Assembly (NCBI GenBank): GCA_030063045.1
Contig: JAQSEB010000001.1
Location: 5,245,295 to 5,309,294, forward strand
Origin: Pratylenchus scribneri
Lineage: Eukaryota > Nematoda > Chromadorea > Rhabditida > Pratylenchidae
Reading direction: 5' to 3'
Length of the DNA: 64,000 nt
Below the pieces are notes generated by a model. That model had not been told where the DNA came from. It made no database searches and saw only the letters and a program-made list of their open reading frames with translations. The stretch's first letter is position 1; each line of letters begins with the position of its first letter. Positions 12,284 to 24,884 of the stretch are shown here, piece by piece. A program made the translations under genes and the position numbers.

Positions 12284-12724
12284 TTTTACCTAAAAATTGG
12301 AAAAATCAAATTGGCATATTAAATAAAAATAAAAAGTGGGAGTGTCATAAAATTAAGTTTCATTTTTTTTGTTGCCAGAGACCATTTCTTAATTATTAAC
12401 TCCTATCATAATGGTCCCAAATCCAACATGATCAATTACATAATCTTGATCCCTCTTTAGCTTTTAATTTAATTAAGAGATGTTTCAATAGAATTGATAG
12501 TATAAGCCATTATTATACGGCTAATTATTATATTGATACGTTTTTTTTAAATTAATATATATGAAGAAAACGTTTTTCAATAAGATGGCTAATTTTCATT
12601 TTCTAAATTTTCTAAGATTTATTTAAAAATTTTTTTTTATATAATTGTGATTATGAGAATTAATTTTCATTCTAAAACCCAAATTTTTATAATTAATCGT
12701 AAATTTTTACATTTATATTAATCC

Positions 12725-13290
12725 TAACCAGGAGGAATTATTCGAACCATGCGGAATTATTCCAATCAGGCGGAATTATTCTAACCAGGCGGAATTATTC
12801 TAACCAGGCGGATTATTCTAACCAGGCGGAATTATTCCAATCAGGCGGAATTAATCTAACCAGGCGGAATTATTCCAATCAGGCGGAATTAATCTAACCA
12901 GGCGGAATTATTCTAACCAGGCGGATTATTCTAACCAGGCGGAATTATTCTAACCAGGCGGAATTATTCCAACCAGGCGGAATTATTCTAACCAGGCGGA
13001 ATTATTCTAACCAGGCGGAATTATTCTAACCAGGCGGAATTATTCTAACCAGGCGGAATTATTCTAACCAGGCGGAATTATTCTAATCAGGCGGAATTAT
13101 TCTAACCAAGCGGAATTATTCTAACCAGGCGGAATTATTCTAACCAGGCGGAATTATTCTAACCAGGCGGAATTATTCTAACCAGGCGGAATTATTCTAA
13201 CCAGGCGGAATTATTCTTACCAGGCGGAATTATTCTAACCAGGCGGAATTATTCTAATCAGGCGGAATTATTCTAACCAGGCTGAATTAA
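12725..13290 (+). repeat. 19-bp minisatellite (AACCAGGCGGAATTATTCT)n
   Basis: About 30 nearly identical 19-bp units with rare changes (AACCAGGAGG, TCAGGCGG, an 18-bp GGATTATT form). The array decays into longer units to about 13,380. It marks the left edge of the second galectin block, and the same array touches the window start. Confidence 0.97.
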
Positions 13291-13699
13291 AATTTAGTCA
13301 AACATGCGGAATTAAAATTTAGTCAAAAAGGCAGAATTAAAACTTAGTTAAACAGGCGGAAGAACAGGCAGAATTTGAAAATCTGAATTAGTATAATTAA
13401 AATTATTAAATTTTATTTTATTTTTTTTATTATTATTTTCGATGCTTTAGTGATCTCTGATTTAATTTTTACAGTAATAATAAAATTCCCAGGAAAAATA
13501 ATATTTTGTCTGCATGAATAATAATTTTCGATAGAACATTGACGTGTTTTTTAATTTTATTTTCCAGAATTTTCTAATAAATTATTTTGATTGGCTGTTT
13601 AAAAAAAATGATGAATCTTTTTGCCCCATTAATTTATTTTGGCCCATAATTTGCCAAATCATTCACTTTCCTTTTTTAGTCCCATTTCCCATTCCTAAT

Positions 13700-14900
13700 T
13701 AGGGTTGGACCCCGGCGCCCGGGGAAGGATTTTCGGGGACGGGGAATTGCGGGGAGTCAAGCTTCGGGGACGGGGACGGGGAGAGCTTCGCGGGGAGGGG
13801 AACGGGGACGGGGACGGGGACCCCGAAATTTCGGGGAATTTGCCTTTTTGAAAAAAATTTTTTTTTTCATCTTTCAAAAAAATTTTTTATTTCTAAAATT
13901 TTTCTGATTGTTTAATAAATAAATAAATTGCATAAAATTGGATGATTTTTAAATATTTTATAACAAAAGACGGACCATTTCTTCATCCGAAATTTGTTCC
14001 AAAATAGGCTCATCATCCAATCATGGCTCCATTTCTTTGGTTTTTTTCCACCAAAAATTATTCGAAATTAAATTTGCCTTCGCCAACAGCAAATTTTTAA
14101 CTGTGATTGTATGGAGCCAGAATTGTTGAAAAAATTTTTAGCCCAAATAGCCGCGCAGCGAAAAATTAGACCAAAATTTGGCCATGCAAGTAAAAAATTG
14201 GAAGAAAAATGGCCAAACAAACATCATCAATTTTTTAAAGAAATTTTTAAAAATATGGCATTTATAAGGCAAATTAAAAATTAGGCAAAAAAATAAAACA
14301 ATTCCTCGAAAATATATTGCAAATTCCATAAAAATTTGGTAAGTATTTTGGTAACTCTGGTCTCCTATTCCCTTTGCCTTTTCTTGGTTAAAGATAAAAT
14401 TTGGCATTATCTTACCAAGATGGCAAAATAAGACAAAACGGATAACTGTTTTCGAATTCTCTGACTTCGATTACCCCTGAGCACAAATATGTGAATGAAA
14501 AGGGAAATTAAAAATTTTTTATTAAAAATGGGAAGAACGAACTCTGTATATGCTGTACTATCTATTAACATTAACCAGCTTACTCTTTTAAAATTATATA
14601 GGAAATATTTTTAATAAAATTAGGAATTTGAGTGAAAAAAAATTAAAAGAAGATTATTTTTCCTTAAAAATAACAATTTTCATACACGAAAATAGAGAAA
14701 AAAAAATGATTTTTTAGTTGAATTTCTTTAAAAAAATTTCCCCGAAATTTCGGGGTCCCCGGCCGGGGAGAAGCTCCACGGGGAGGGATTCGGGGACGGG
14801 GAATATTCATTTTCGGGGACGGGGACGGGGGACGGGGGCAAAAAAGCCCGGGGACGGGGGGGGGGGAACGGGGACGGGGAGGGGACGGGGGCCAACCCTA
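13700..14900. mobile_element. hAT transposon, internally deleted (copy 1)
   Basis: A 1,201-bp element with ends TAGGGTTGGACCCCGG and GGGGGCCAACCCTA. It is flanked by a perfect 8-bp target duplication TTCCTAAT (13,692-13,699 and 14,901-14,908). Subterminal regions are arrays of GGGGACGGGG-type words. The interior retains, on the minus strand, a decayed piece matching the transposase C-terminal region of the copy at 32,920. It lies upstream of galectin A2; the homologous site upstream of A1 (about position 400) is empty. Confidence 0.93.
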
Positions 14901-15001
14901 TTCCTAATTTCTCCCTTCATAATATTAGTATAATTTCCAATTTAATAAAAATAAAACAAATTTTCTTCAATTTTTCTTTTTTTTTTGTTGACTTGGTCAA
15001 C

Positions 15002-18000
15002 ATGGGTTTGCCAATGTTGGCTTCATTTCTCCTTGCCATTTGCCTCATATCAACTTTATTCGATCCGCTGCCTGCCAAAGCCGAGTAAATTTTTAATAAT
15101 CGAATTTATATAATTTTTTTAAAGGACCCCCTTGGACATTGAATTTGACTTCAAGGATGGAATTCTAATGAATTTGGCCCAGTCTGGCGATTTTGAAAAA
15201 TTTAAGGGCGAATATTTTTTGGTGGAGGATTTCTACGGCCGTGATCAATGTATGGCCACGCCTGAGGCCCAGATTATCCACTCTTTCGGCATTTACTTCC
15301 AACTGCCCAAGAATGGAACCAATGGAGGCAAGGGGTGAGTTTGTGGGGTTCCTAAATTGCCAATTCTATATTTTGATATTTTTCAATATTATATTTCCCC
15401 TTAAATTTCATTTCAGCATGTCAATCTGTTATGCCGGAGAATTGGACAAAAATAACATGGCAAATGGCTTGGTTCCTTCCAAGCAATATAGGGTCCAAAA
15501 TGTGGGAAATGAAGTGGCCAAAACTTGCGAGGCAGCTCGGCTGGAATATATGGCCAAATGCAAAGGGGACAAGAAATGTTTGGATTTTGTCAATGCTCCC
15601 TGGCACGGATTCCGAGTCAGTCAGAGGGAGAACAGCCATGATTTGGAAATCCATCTTTCCACCTCCAATCATGTGTCAGTTTTAAATAAATTTTCTTAAT
15701 TCTAAATTTTTTCATTTCCTTTCAGTTTCATCATTCCCGCTGACAAAATTCCGGATGGCCAATTCTTCCTTAAATTGACCAAATGGAATACCCTGGTTGC
15801 CACAGTTTCCACTGAAATTGGTATAATATATTCAGATTAACCTAATTTCCTTCCATTTAGGACCCGGCCATCATGAATATGCTGATCGACGTCGCAAAGA
15901 AAAGGTGGACACAGGCCTGATTCCGGTGGAAAAAGATGCGAAACTTCGGCAAGGATTTTTCGCAAACGTTGGCAAAGGCGCATTGTTGGCCAAATATATG
16001 GGAATTTGGTCATTGGCAGCGGACATTTTGCCACATGCCCAGGATGATGTGCTCCAATTTTTTGTCATCCTTTCGGATTGTAGCGATTTGAAGGCATCGG
16101 TAAATTTTCAAATTTATTTCAATTTAATTTTTATAATTATACAGTTCATGTTGCCATCGGATTCGGAGCCGCCAAAGCCTAAAAATGGATTCGAACAGCT
16201 TAAAATAAATCTGGATTTTTTTCTGTTCGAAGAACCGATGACAAAAATTCGCGGAAGAGTGACGCCGAATGTCAAGGAATTTGTCATTCAACTCATCAAA
16301 ATGCAAATTGGTAGTTTTTAATTTTTTTAAATAATTGTTGAATAATATTCCGTCAGTTAACCGAACCGGAAAGATGTTAAATTCTTTTTTTCAGAAAGAT
16401 TTAATTAATTTTTTCCGGAAAGATTTAATTAAAATTAAATTTTCCGGAAAGATTTAATTAAAGACTAATTCTGCCTATTTTTTAAAAAGATGAGAATACA
16501 AATTTGAATGGAATTCGATTCACTGTCAGCAATTTTGTCAATGGCAAGGGTATTGGCAAAATGCAAATCTGCAACGACACTGAACATTGTTTTGGCGTGG
16601 TAAATATTTCTTAAAAATTGGCTACTTTTTAAAGTTTAATATTAAAATATTTAGGAAAAGGAGAATGAATGGAATGATGTGAAATCCAATGTGCAACTTG
16701 AATTCATCCAAAATGAGGATTTCATTTTGAAAATTAAGAAAGCCTCAGATCATTTTAATGTTAGCCTCAATTGCAAGGAATTCAAAACTTTTAATTTTGG
16801 GGAGAACAACAAATTGGCATTCAATGAACGCTATTTTTATGAAGTAATTAAATATTATAATGAATTTAAAAATTATAATCATTTTTATAGATCAAAGGGG
16901 ATGTCGACATTTTTTACACCACCAAAGGAAAAAAAGAACAAAAGAAAATTGAAAAGGCAGATAAATTTGTCCGATCCGATGTATTGCATGTGACCACAAA
17001 TCAAAACAATCTGATTGGTGGAAAAATCGAGGCGAATGGCATTCTGATCCGTGGAGAAATGAAGGATTGGCAACAAATTGAAATCACATTCTACAAGGAT
17101 AAAGAAGTCAAGCATTACGACAAAAATTTGAAAATTTCCGAGCGCCAAATTGTTTTCGGTGCTAGCAGGAATTTTAATAACGCAACGTTGTATATGGTAA
17201 AGGTAATTAAAATTGAATGAAATTTTAAATAATTAATTGTGCAATTAAAGAATGGAATTATGAAAGCGGTTCTCAACGCTGATGATATCGGCAAATTCGA
17301 AAACTTTAAACTACATTTCCAATTGAAGCCGAAGGAAGTTTTGTTTTCATTGAATGATGATTATGAGAATGCTAATATCACTTTGGATCATGATCCTTCG
17401 ATTAATACAATTAAGGTTAAAATTTTAAAAGCAAATCAATTTTCAAATTTATTTTTTTATTTAATTTTAATTATAATTGCAGATCAGTGCGGATGCGAAA
17501 GTGGAAAAATATGAGAATACAATCACTTTTATGCCACCAATTTTTCTGCCAAGTTTTCATGGTCAGGCTCAACCTGGAAGTCGTTTTACTTTCAAAGGAC
17601 ACATTCCCATTGATGCAAATTCGCTCGAAATTCATTTGCTGTTTATTCCTTCAACTACCAAAAATTATATATTTGGCAAATGTGCAGAATTACAATCAGG
17701 TGAAATTCTCAGATTATTCTTCTTATAATTTAATTTGAATTTTAGTAACTCAATGTAAACTCATGTTCAAAATCAGTTTCGACTTCAATAATAACCAACT
17801 TAGCAACGGATCTAATCAGGTAAAAACTTTTTTTAATTAAATTCAATGGATTTATACGCAAAAAACAGGTAATTATAAAAAATTCGATTATTCATGTCAT
17901 TAGAATCTATTTTTTCTCTTCTACATTGATTTTTATTTGTAAATTTAGGAAAATGTAATGCCATTGCCATCTCCATTTACACGAGGATCAGATTTTGATA

Positions 18001-18271
18001 TGCAATTCATAATGCGGACTGAATCAACGGTGAAAGTGATTAGCGGCAATTTCTCGAATACGTTTCCGATTGTTGGGAATGTGGGAGAAATCAGCCATCT
18101 GGAGGTTTCAGTGTCTACTAAATTGAATTTAAAAAATTATTTTAGATCTTTGGGGATATTTGGTTTTATGAGGAGCCGAAACTTGAAAAGTTTGATCCCA
18201 CGAAAATTGCCATCAGTTTTTTTGCATCCAATGAACCGCTCTACCCTCCCGGCACAATACTTGACATATAG
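15002..18271 (+). CDS. Secreted three-domain galectin-like protein, copy A2 (intact)
   Basis: Fourteen exons that join in one frame to about 799 residues: 15002-15084, 15125-15334, 15417-15674, 15726-15820, 15861-16099, 16145-16310, 16490-16599, 16655-16843, 16891-17202, 17251-17415, 17483-17699, 17746-17819, 17949-18104, 18146-18271. Residues 1-28 form a signal peptide. Residues 29 to about 300 are an unrecognised region containing several Cys and a WHGFRVS stretch. Three galectin-like domains follow at about 311-460, 475-610 and 620-780. Signatures are IRGRVTPNVKEFVIQL, DFILKIKKASDHFNVSLN, GILIRGEMKDW, FKLHFQLKPKEVLFSLND, FTFKGHIPIDANSLEIHLL and GDIWFYEEPK. The canonical galactoside-binding His-Asn-Arg and Trp-Glu set is not conserved. 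Secretion is inferred from the signal peptide; the ligand is unknown. Start choice rests on the signal peptide and on identity with A1. Confidence 0.85.
16367..16465 (+). repeat. Decayed GGAAAGATTTAATTAA units in galectin A2 intron 6
   Basis: Three imperfect copies of the minisatellite core (CCGGAAAGATTTAATTAA) lie in the same intron where A1 holds the 35-bp array. They mark the seed from which the A1 array could have grown. Confidence 0.85.
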
Positions 18272-18891
18272 ATTATTTGGAATTACAGAAGTCATGTGAG
18301 AAATGTCAAAATTAATGAAATATCTAAGAATCAGATAAATTTTATATCAGAAAATTCCCTACCCCTCCCCACATTGATTTTGTCCGTCCTTTCACATTGA
18401 CGAATTTGAATATTTTTAACATTTCAACAAATTCCTTTCATTATAATTGTCTGTTTTAATTTTCTGATAAAGGGTTTCTTCATATTAATTATAAAAAAGT
18501 ATGCATAAAATAAGTAGTCGTAAAATAACGTTTTAGTATTATTAATTCTATTCAAACAAATCTTAATAAATTTTAAGATATATTATTGCGACAAATGTGA
18601 TTTCTTGGTAAAGCAATTTTCGTTATTTCTGCCTAGGTAAGTTAAGGTATTTTTTGATATTTATTAACAAAGCCATTTTCACTAAATATTTTATTATATT
18701 TATTTTCAGATTTCTTTTTATCCTAAGACTGAAAATGAGTGCCTGTTTTGTTTGTCATTTAATTTTATGTAATTGAGTGTTATTCTTGAGCTTATGAACT
18801 CAAGAATCTTAAAATATTTCTTTATAATTAACAGTGAATTGTCAAATTAAAAATAGAAAGCAAAACACTCAAAAATTTTAAAATATTTTAG

Positions 18892-21014
18892 GAATTTGTA
18901 AAATTTTCGAATGAACTGGAATTGAATGTTACAAAAGGTGGAGGAATATTTTGTCGAGGGAAATTGTATTCAAAATGGGAGGAAATCAAAATAGCATATG
19001 GCAAAAAGATGGAAGGAAAAACTTTGATGGCTGAATTGGAATTTATTGGAAACAGAGATAAAGTGGAAATTAAAGTAAATGTACATATTTTAATATTAAT
19101 TATGCTGAAATTTAGGCAAAAACAGTGAATAATCAAATTGATTTGAAAGAGTTGAAATTAATTGGTGATGAGTTGGATAAATGGAAAAAATGGTCGCAAA
19201 ATGCAGAATATTTTGAATTTCATGTGGAATTGACCGAAGCAAATAAATTCATTTTGACACTGAATGATTGGAAAATTGAGAAAATATTTGAGTTGGATCA
19301 TGAACCTACGATTAAAAATATTAAGGTGAGTGAATTTTAATTTTAATTAATTATTAATAATACATATTTGCGATAGAATAAGACTGTTAAATAATTATAT
19401 ATATGCATAGATATGGAAAATTTTATGAAATATTAGAGTACTTAAATTAAAATAAATGGTTAAAGATAGGACAGTGATATGATAAAATTAGGGTTAATTA
19501 TACGTGGGCGTAACGTTTACGCGAAACGGTTATACGCATCGGTTAATTAAACGTTACGTTATACGCACCTTGATTATACGCCAATGCGCAGCTTTTTTTA
19601 AAGACACCATTTATGGTCAAATTTTTCGCTGCTCGGCCAATTTTATTCCAAATTTTTCGCTGCGCAACCAATTTTGAACCAAATTTTTCGCTGCCCGGCC
19701 ATTTTAGAACACAAGTTTTCCATCGAAACCCATTCTACCAAAAAATTCGGCCCTGTGGTGGGGCAGTAAAAAAGCTAGAAATTCTCCCCTCTATGGTTCC
19801 CTCCTTGGAATATTCTTGATTACTGGCTTGATTGAACCAGATGAATTAGATTTGAGTGCAAAAAGAATTCGAAGATAAAGAAGAATAAAATAATTGATCT
19901 TAAATTAAAAAATATTGATTTTTATTTTGGAAATTTTTTAAATTTGAGTTAACAAATTTCAAAAAAATCTATACTATCTTATAAAGGGCGCGTAACGTTT
20001 AGTATACGCGTATAATTTTCGTGGAAACGTTACTTTATATATACGCACCTTGACTATACGCATTATACGTTATACGCTTTTTCATTATACGCCTGCGTAT
20101 AATTAACCCCAGATAAAATATATTTTGTTGATTAAGGTTGATGCAGATTTCCTTAAAGAAGATTTTATTTTGGAAACTACAGTAATGCCACCGTATTTAT
20201 TAAATATCAGTACTCATAAGGCGCATATAGTCGGCTTTATTGAGGTGGAAAATAAAACGATTGAAATTGATGGAATAATACGAAAAAATGCAAATTCATT
20301 CCAAATAGATTTGATTTATTTGACACCTATTTTTGATATTAATTATAAAATTGGAACTTGCAAGGAAGTAGAAACAGGTAGGATTAAGTAGGATTAATAT
20401 AAATGTGTGAAAATTTACAAATATTGGGTTTTAGAATGAAAATTAATTCTTTTTAAATAAATCTTAGAAAATTTAGAAAATTAAAACTAACCATCTCATT
20501 GAAATAATAAACTATTTGGAGATTTATAGGAGAAAAAAAACTATAGACTCTTATATCAAATATTGTTGCAAATGCAGAAATTTTAAACATCAACCGGCAA
20601 TAAAAAATTAATTTTAAGATAGTGTTCATTGCAGTTTTCTACTCCTAATGGAAGTCGATTTCAATACAAATAAAATGGTTTTAAGCGAGAGAGTTCATAA
20701 GGTTAAATACAATTAAATTAACTTCTCATCAATGTAATTATTTAAGAAAGAATTATTCAATTCTATTTTCGCATCTCCATTTGTTCGTGATGGCATTTTT
20801 AAAATTCAATTGTTTGGTTACAACCGTAAATTTTATAATATTACAATTACTGCTAAAGAGAAATTTGTTTTCAATTCATTTGAATTACACGAAAGAGGAA
20901 TAGCTTACATTAATTATTTCGAGGTCATAAAAATTATTTTAAAAATTGATTTAACAAAAAAATCAACAGGTATTAGGCGATGTTTGGCTATTTGGAGAAC
21001 CGAAAATATATTAA
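18892..21014 (+). CDS. Two-domain galectin-like module B2 (5' end not found)
   Basis: Predicted exons: 18892-19074, 19116-19325, 20137-20377, 20655-20692, 20747-20923, 20970-21014. They are in frame for about 297 codons and homologous to B1 exon by exon. It encodes galectin-type strands (GGGIFCRGKLYSKWEE, EFHVELTEANKFILTLND, SPFVRDGIFKIQLFGYN, GDVWLFGEPK). As in B1, the first recognisable exon follows a TATTTTAG acceptor and has no start Met or signal peptide, so it may belong to a longer transcript. Intron 2 is enlarged by a hAT-like element (19,489-20,111). The fourth-exon acceptor (GGAAG) is weak and was chosen to keep the frame and match B1. Confidence 0.62.
19489..20111. mobile_element. 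hAT-like non-autonomous element in galectin B2 intron
   Basis: A 623-bp element with ends TAGGGTTAATTATACG and CGTATAATTAACCCCA. It is flanked by the 8-bp direct repeat GATAAAAT (19,481-19,488 and 20,112-20,119). Subterminal parts repeat CGTAACGTTTA and TATACGC words. The middle holds three copies of an AAATTTTTCGCTGC motif (19,617-19,695). There is no transposase. The B1 intron lacks it. Confidence 0.85.
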
Positions 21015-21189
21015 AGGAAATTGAAACAAATTGATTGGATGAACTAAGTGAAAGGCTGAAAATTGATATAATGAACAGACACCGATCAAAATAAATTTTA
21101 ATAAGCATAAAATTTGCCATTAAATTAAATGACTATTTAAATTTCATTGTTCTAAAAACAATTTTCAAATCTTTTAATAATTGTTGAAT

Positions 21190-21560
21190 AATATTCCGAT
21201 TTTTCCGGAAAGATTTAATTAAAAAAAAAACAAAGTTTTCGGGAAATATTTAATTGGGCCTATTTTTTGAAAAGATGAAAGTAAATTGCATTTAATTCGA
21301 TTAGATGTCAGCAATTTTGTTAATGGCAAGGGAATTGGCAATGTTGTAAATCTGCAAAGATCAGGAACATTATTTTGGCATTTACATTTTTTCTAAATTT
21401 AAGTGAAATATTTGACCATCTCCATTTAAACATGGTTCAGATTTCAATCTGCAAATTCTGCTCGAAGATGGATCAATGTTCAAATTTAAATTAAAATGGA
21501 AGGCAAAGACAAACCGTAGAATGTAACCAATAAAAATGTCATATTTTACGGGGCACAGGA
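21190..21560 (+). pseudogene. Degenerate galectin relic (pieces of intron 6, exon 7 and exon 13)
   Basis: Positions 21,170-21,390 resemble A2 intron 6 and exon 7, with the same TTGTTGAATAATATTCCG lead-in, a CCGGAAAGATTTAATTAA unit and TCAGCAATTTTGTTAATGGC. At 21,416 the sequence jumps to something like exon 13 (CCATCTCCATTTAAACATGG). Frames are broken and exons 8-12 are missing, so it is a dead, internally deleted third copy. Confidence 0.75.
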
Positions 21561-22356
21561 AAGTCATCCGCCGAATATTCTGATGCCACGTCTACAATAA
21601 TTCTCTCACCAATTTCCCATCGTTTCTATGTGAATTGCTTCTCTCAAAAATTCCTTTCACCATCACCAATTCTCGCGCATCTTTCACTCAATGAGGGAAT
21701 TCTAGGCCCTTCTTTACCCAATTCCAAAATGATGAGATCAAAACAAATTTCTCCCTTTTCTGGCTTCAATCCATCCATTCATTCCATTGATTTTATCCGT
21801 TGATAATCAATACTGCTGACAGTGCCATTGGCCAATTTTATTTACAATTTTTGGATTTTAAATTATGAAATAATTCCGCCATTAATTTGTATTATAACAT
21901 TTCTTTATCTAGATTTGAATCCTAGTAAAAAAAATATGTAAATAATTTTTATCTATTAAGAGCGATTTGAGTCCAAATTTATTGATCCAGATATAATTTT
22001 AGTTCTCTACAACCGATTGTCAACAACCATCTTTTCCGGCTTACAATAAAAAGAATATTTTTCTTTGAATAAAAAGTCTTTCGGCTAATATAATTGAGCC
22101 TAACCCATTTTTAGGACCTCAGAATCTCAAATTTAAATCCAATCCCTTCTCTATTTATTCAGAATTTTCAAAAATGATTATTATAAAATGTTTAGCAGAT
22201 TTTATTTGAATTATAGAGGAAATTTTCCAATTTCTCATATAATTTTGCTATTTTTGTTTCCTTATAATTAACTGATAAAAAAATTTTTTAATTAGATTGA
22301 ATTTTAACAAATTTAAAAGAAAATTAAAAATTGAGACTTGAAAAAATTACAAATCC
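21561..22356. other. Intergenic region after the galectin block
   Basis: Positions 21,590-21,840 match the tail of the first block (about 6,930-7,060) and mark the end of the duplication. The rest is AT-rich sequence in front of the CAP-like gene; no exon was recognised. Confidence 0.55.
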
Positions 22357-24884
22357 ATGTCAAAAATGTTTTGGCCGAAGAAGCCGACCTTTATTTTCCT
22401 AATTTTTCTTTCATTCGATTTTGTACACATAAATGGACAAAGGCCAACATTGAATGATATTACCACAATTACCAACTCAATTGGTATATAAAATATTTAT
22501 ATGGGATTAATAAAAATAGATATTTTTAAATGTATTGCTAATTTCGCTTCTAAGTAATTCGAAATCGATATAATTCTTGTCGAAATTTAGCCATATAAAC
22601 GGGTGAAAGAAATTGATGCCAAATATTTTAACAAAAAGTGATAAATATTATTCAATTTTATCCTGGATTTCTATGCTGAAATTTCAAAATTATTGAAAAT
22701 TTAAAATATTAAAATTTTTCTCAAATGTTATGGCACGCTAAAAAGAATAAAAAATTAAAGGCCCTTGGAGAATGCGATTACCCGAACGATTTATGGTCAA
22801 TCGAATGTTGCCCTTCATTCGTCAATTCCGCCGCCAGCTGAATCCAATGACCCAAATTGTTTGCTTAAAAATTCAAAATAAATTAATTTATTCCATTAAA
22901 TTCAGAATTGGATGAATGGTGGAATGCAAGGATTCTATCCAAATCAGCAGAATATTCATGCCACCCATATTGATTTGAATCCGCCTGAACAACGACAATA
23001 TAGAAGTTTGTTTTGTAAATGATAATTAGGAAGGGGGTGGGAATGGATACGAATTTTCATATCCGTATCCAGGCATATCCGTGGAGGTCATATCCGCCAT
23101 TAATCCGTATCCTTAATAGTTTTCAAAAACGATATCCCTAACCATTCATATCCGGATTATTCGGATATATTCGTATCCGTTTCCCGCATTAGAATTAAAT
23201 AATGGAATTCAATTAATTTAAATTCTTTTGAATAGTTTAGAGAAGAATTGGAATGTAATTAATATTTGAACTATTCCATAAGCTTTTGAATATTTTTGAG
23301 GCTTAAAAATTTGAAATGGTTTTGAAATGGAATAAATGGAATTAAATTAAATGAATTTCCAATTAATAATATTTTAGATATGAATTTGATTTAAAAAAAT
23401 ACTTTTTTAAATATTTAAATTTATTCTAATTATTTTGGTAATTCACTGAATTAAGCACCTTTGAATGGTTTCGATTAGAAGTGACATGTAAATAATTTTT
23501 GAATAAGGACTTAAACTGCAGATTATATTGAGAGAGAAAGAGAAAATTTGAACCGTTTTGAATTGAAATGGGTAGAATTAAATGTAATTAATTTCAAAAT
23601 TAAGAATATTTTATTTTTTAAATCGACCTAAAAATAACTTTTTAAAGCTTATTTAAATTTATTTTAAATATTTTTCATAAGAATTGTACATAAATTTTAC
23701 TACTATAAATTTTCTTAATTATTATTCAACCTTTCCAAAGTGTGGGGAATTATTAGAAAATGGTAAATTATTAAAGAATGAGGAATCGAAAGAATATATA
23801 CCGTAACAATTTAAGATGGACCCGTGAGCAATTTGAGTGATTTGGCCGGAATGATTTTGAGGGAATTATGGCGAAAGGCGCATCGCCATTGCCTTCATTG
23901 CGTCCAAAATGGAAGGGGCCAATGCATTTTGGCCAACACAAATTGTGGTTATCCATATCAGGTTTTATAATACAAATGGCCTATAAAATAATTTGTTAAT
24001 ATTAGTTATTCGATGATCAAGCCCAACAAATTTATTGCAGTGCAACAATTTGGAAAAATGCAGGACAAATGCAATTGCGTGCCAGAATGCAGTGTCAAAC
24101 GTACGAAAATTATTTTATATAATGATATTAATTTACGGGTTCATTAATTAAATTAATTGTTATTTTTAAGCGTGATTCTCATTCTAAAAATAATTCAGAA
24201 TTTCATAACAATCAATTGCTTGAAATGAAAATTGGCCTTAAAATATGAATCAAAAGGCGATAACTTATTTCAAATGTATTAAATGAAATTTTCAAATTTA
24301 TCTCAATTTGTTAGAGGAAATTTTGATTAAAAATTTGATAAAAATTATGAAAAAATGAAATTAGGTATACAATTAGATGAAGAATTATTTTATTTTACTT
24401 GTAGTAAAATTTAAAGATTAATTTGATTAATATAGAGATCGGACGGGCCAGGTTACCTTTCAGGTCTTTTCGGGTTTCGGGTCGGGATTTTTAGTGGAAT
24501 CCAACTCGTAAATCCAAATGAGTTAGTTGGCCAATCTCTAGTTAATAGTAGTTGAAAATTAGATTTTAATTAAATTAAAAAAATTTAAAATTAGATTTTT
24601 CACTTCTTTTCCTTTATGATGGTACAAAGTGAATGAAAATTTATTATACGATTCTGAAAAGTCCTGAGACAAATAAAAAATGCATTTATGCCAAAATTGT
24701 TTACAGTTATCCAACAACGCCAACATTGATGCGAAGTGTTATTGCGACTAGCCATTTGAAGAATTTGCGCTATATGTGTGTGAATTGTGCACCCGGAGTT
24801 TATGGCCAATTGAATGGAAATTTTGTTAACGGTGGCAATATGAATCCCAATTGGAATAACAACAACCGAATGTGGGCAAATTAA
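22357..24884 (+). CDS. CAP/SCP-like secreted protein 1 (divergent)
   Basis: Six exons in frame, about 262 residues: 22357-22483, 22761-22858, 22906-23005, 23816-23961, 24006-24100, 24662-24884. The N-terminus (MSKMFWPKKPTFIFLIFLSF) is a signal peptide. The body resembles a degenerate CAP (SCP/TAPS) domain when aligned to its neighbour at 25,480: FIRQFRRQLNPMTQINW at the HN..R helix position, then CGYPYQLFDDQAQQIYCSA and MCVNCAPG near the C-terminus. The tail is Asn/Gly-rich. The canonical CAP His/Glu residues are not evident. Proteins of this type are secreted; no function is claimed. The start is set by the signal peptide (a second Met three codons in is equally possible). The last-exon acceptor (CTGAAAAG) is pyrimidine-poor but restores the phase. 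Confidence 0.7.
23039..23185. mobile_element. Short inverted-repeat element in CAP-like gene 1 intron 3
   Basis: The ends GGGAATGGATACGAA and TTCGTATCCGTTTCCC are inverted. The interior is rich in CATATCCG and CGGATAT words. It is about 147 bp and non-coding; no clear target duplication was found. Confidence 0.65.
24433..24540. mobile_element. Short hAT-like MITE in CAP-like gene 1 intron 5
   Basis: A 108-bp element with ends TAGAGATCGG and CCAATCTCTA. The interior CGGGTTTCGGGTCGGG is shared with the element at 11,100-11,296. The flanks share TTAATA but not a perfect 8-bp duplication, so it is probably an old copy. Confidence 0.65.

Larger units (their letters stand above)
11011..12724. other. 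Upstream region of the HAD gene, no gene recognised
   Basis: The minus-strand HAD gene starts at 11,010, so its promoter should lie at the left end of this stretch. It contains the hAT-like MITE at 11,100, short telomere-like TTAGGG/CCCTAA words at 11,310-11,365, and an inverted-repeat element at 12,012-12,283. No credible coding exon was seen. Confidence 0.5.
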
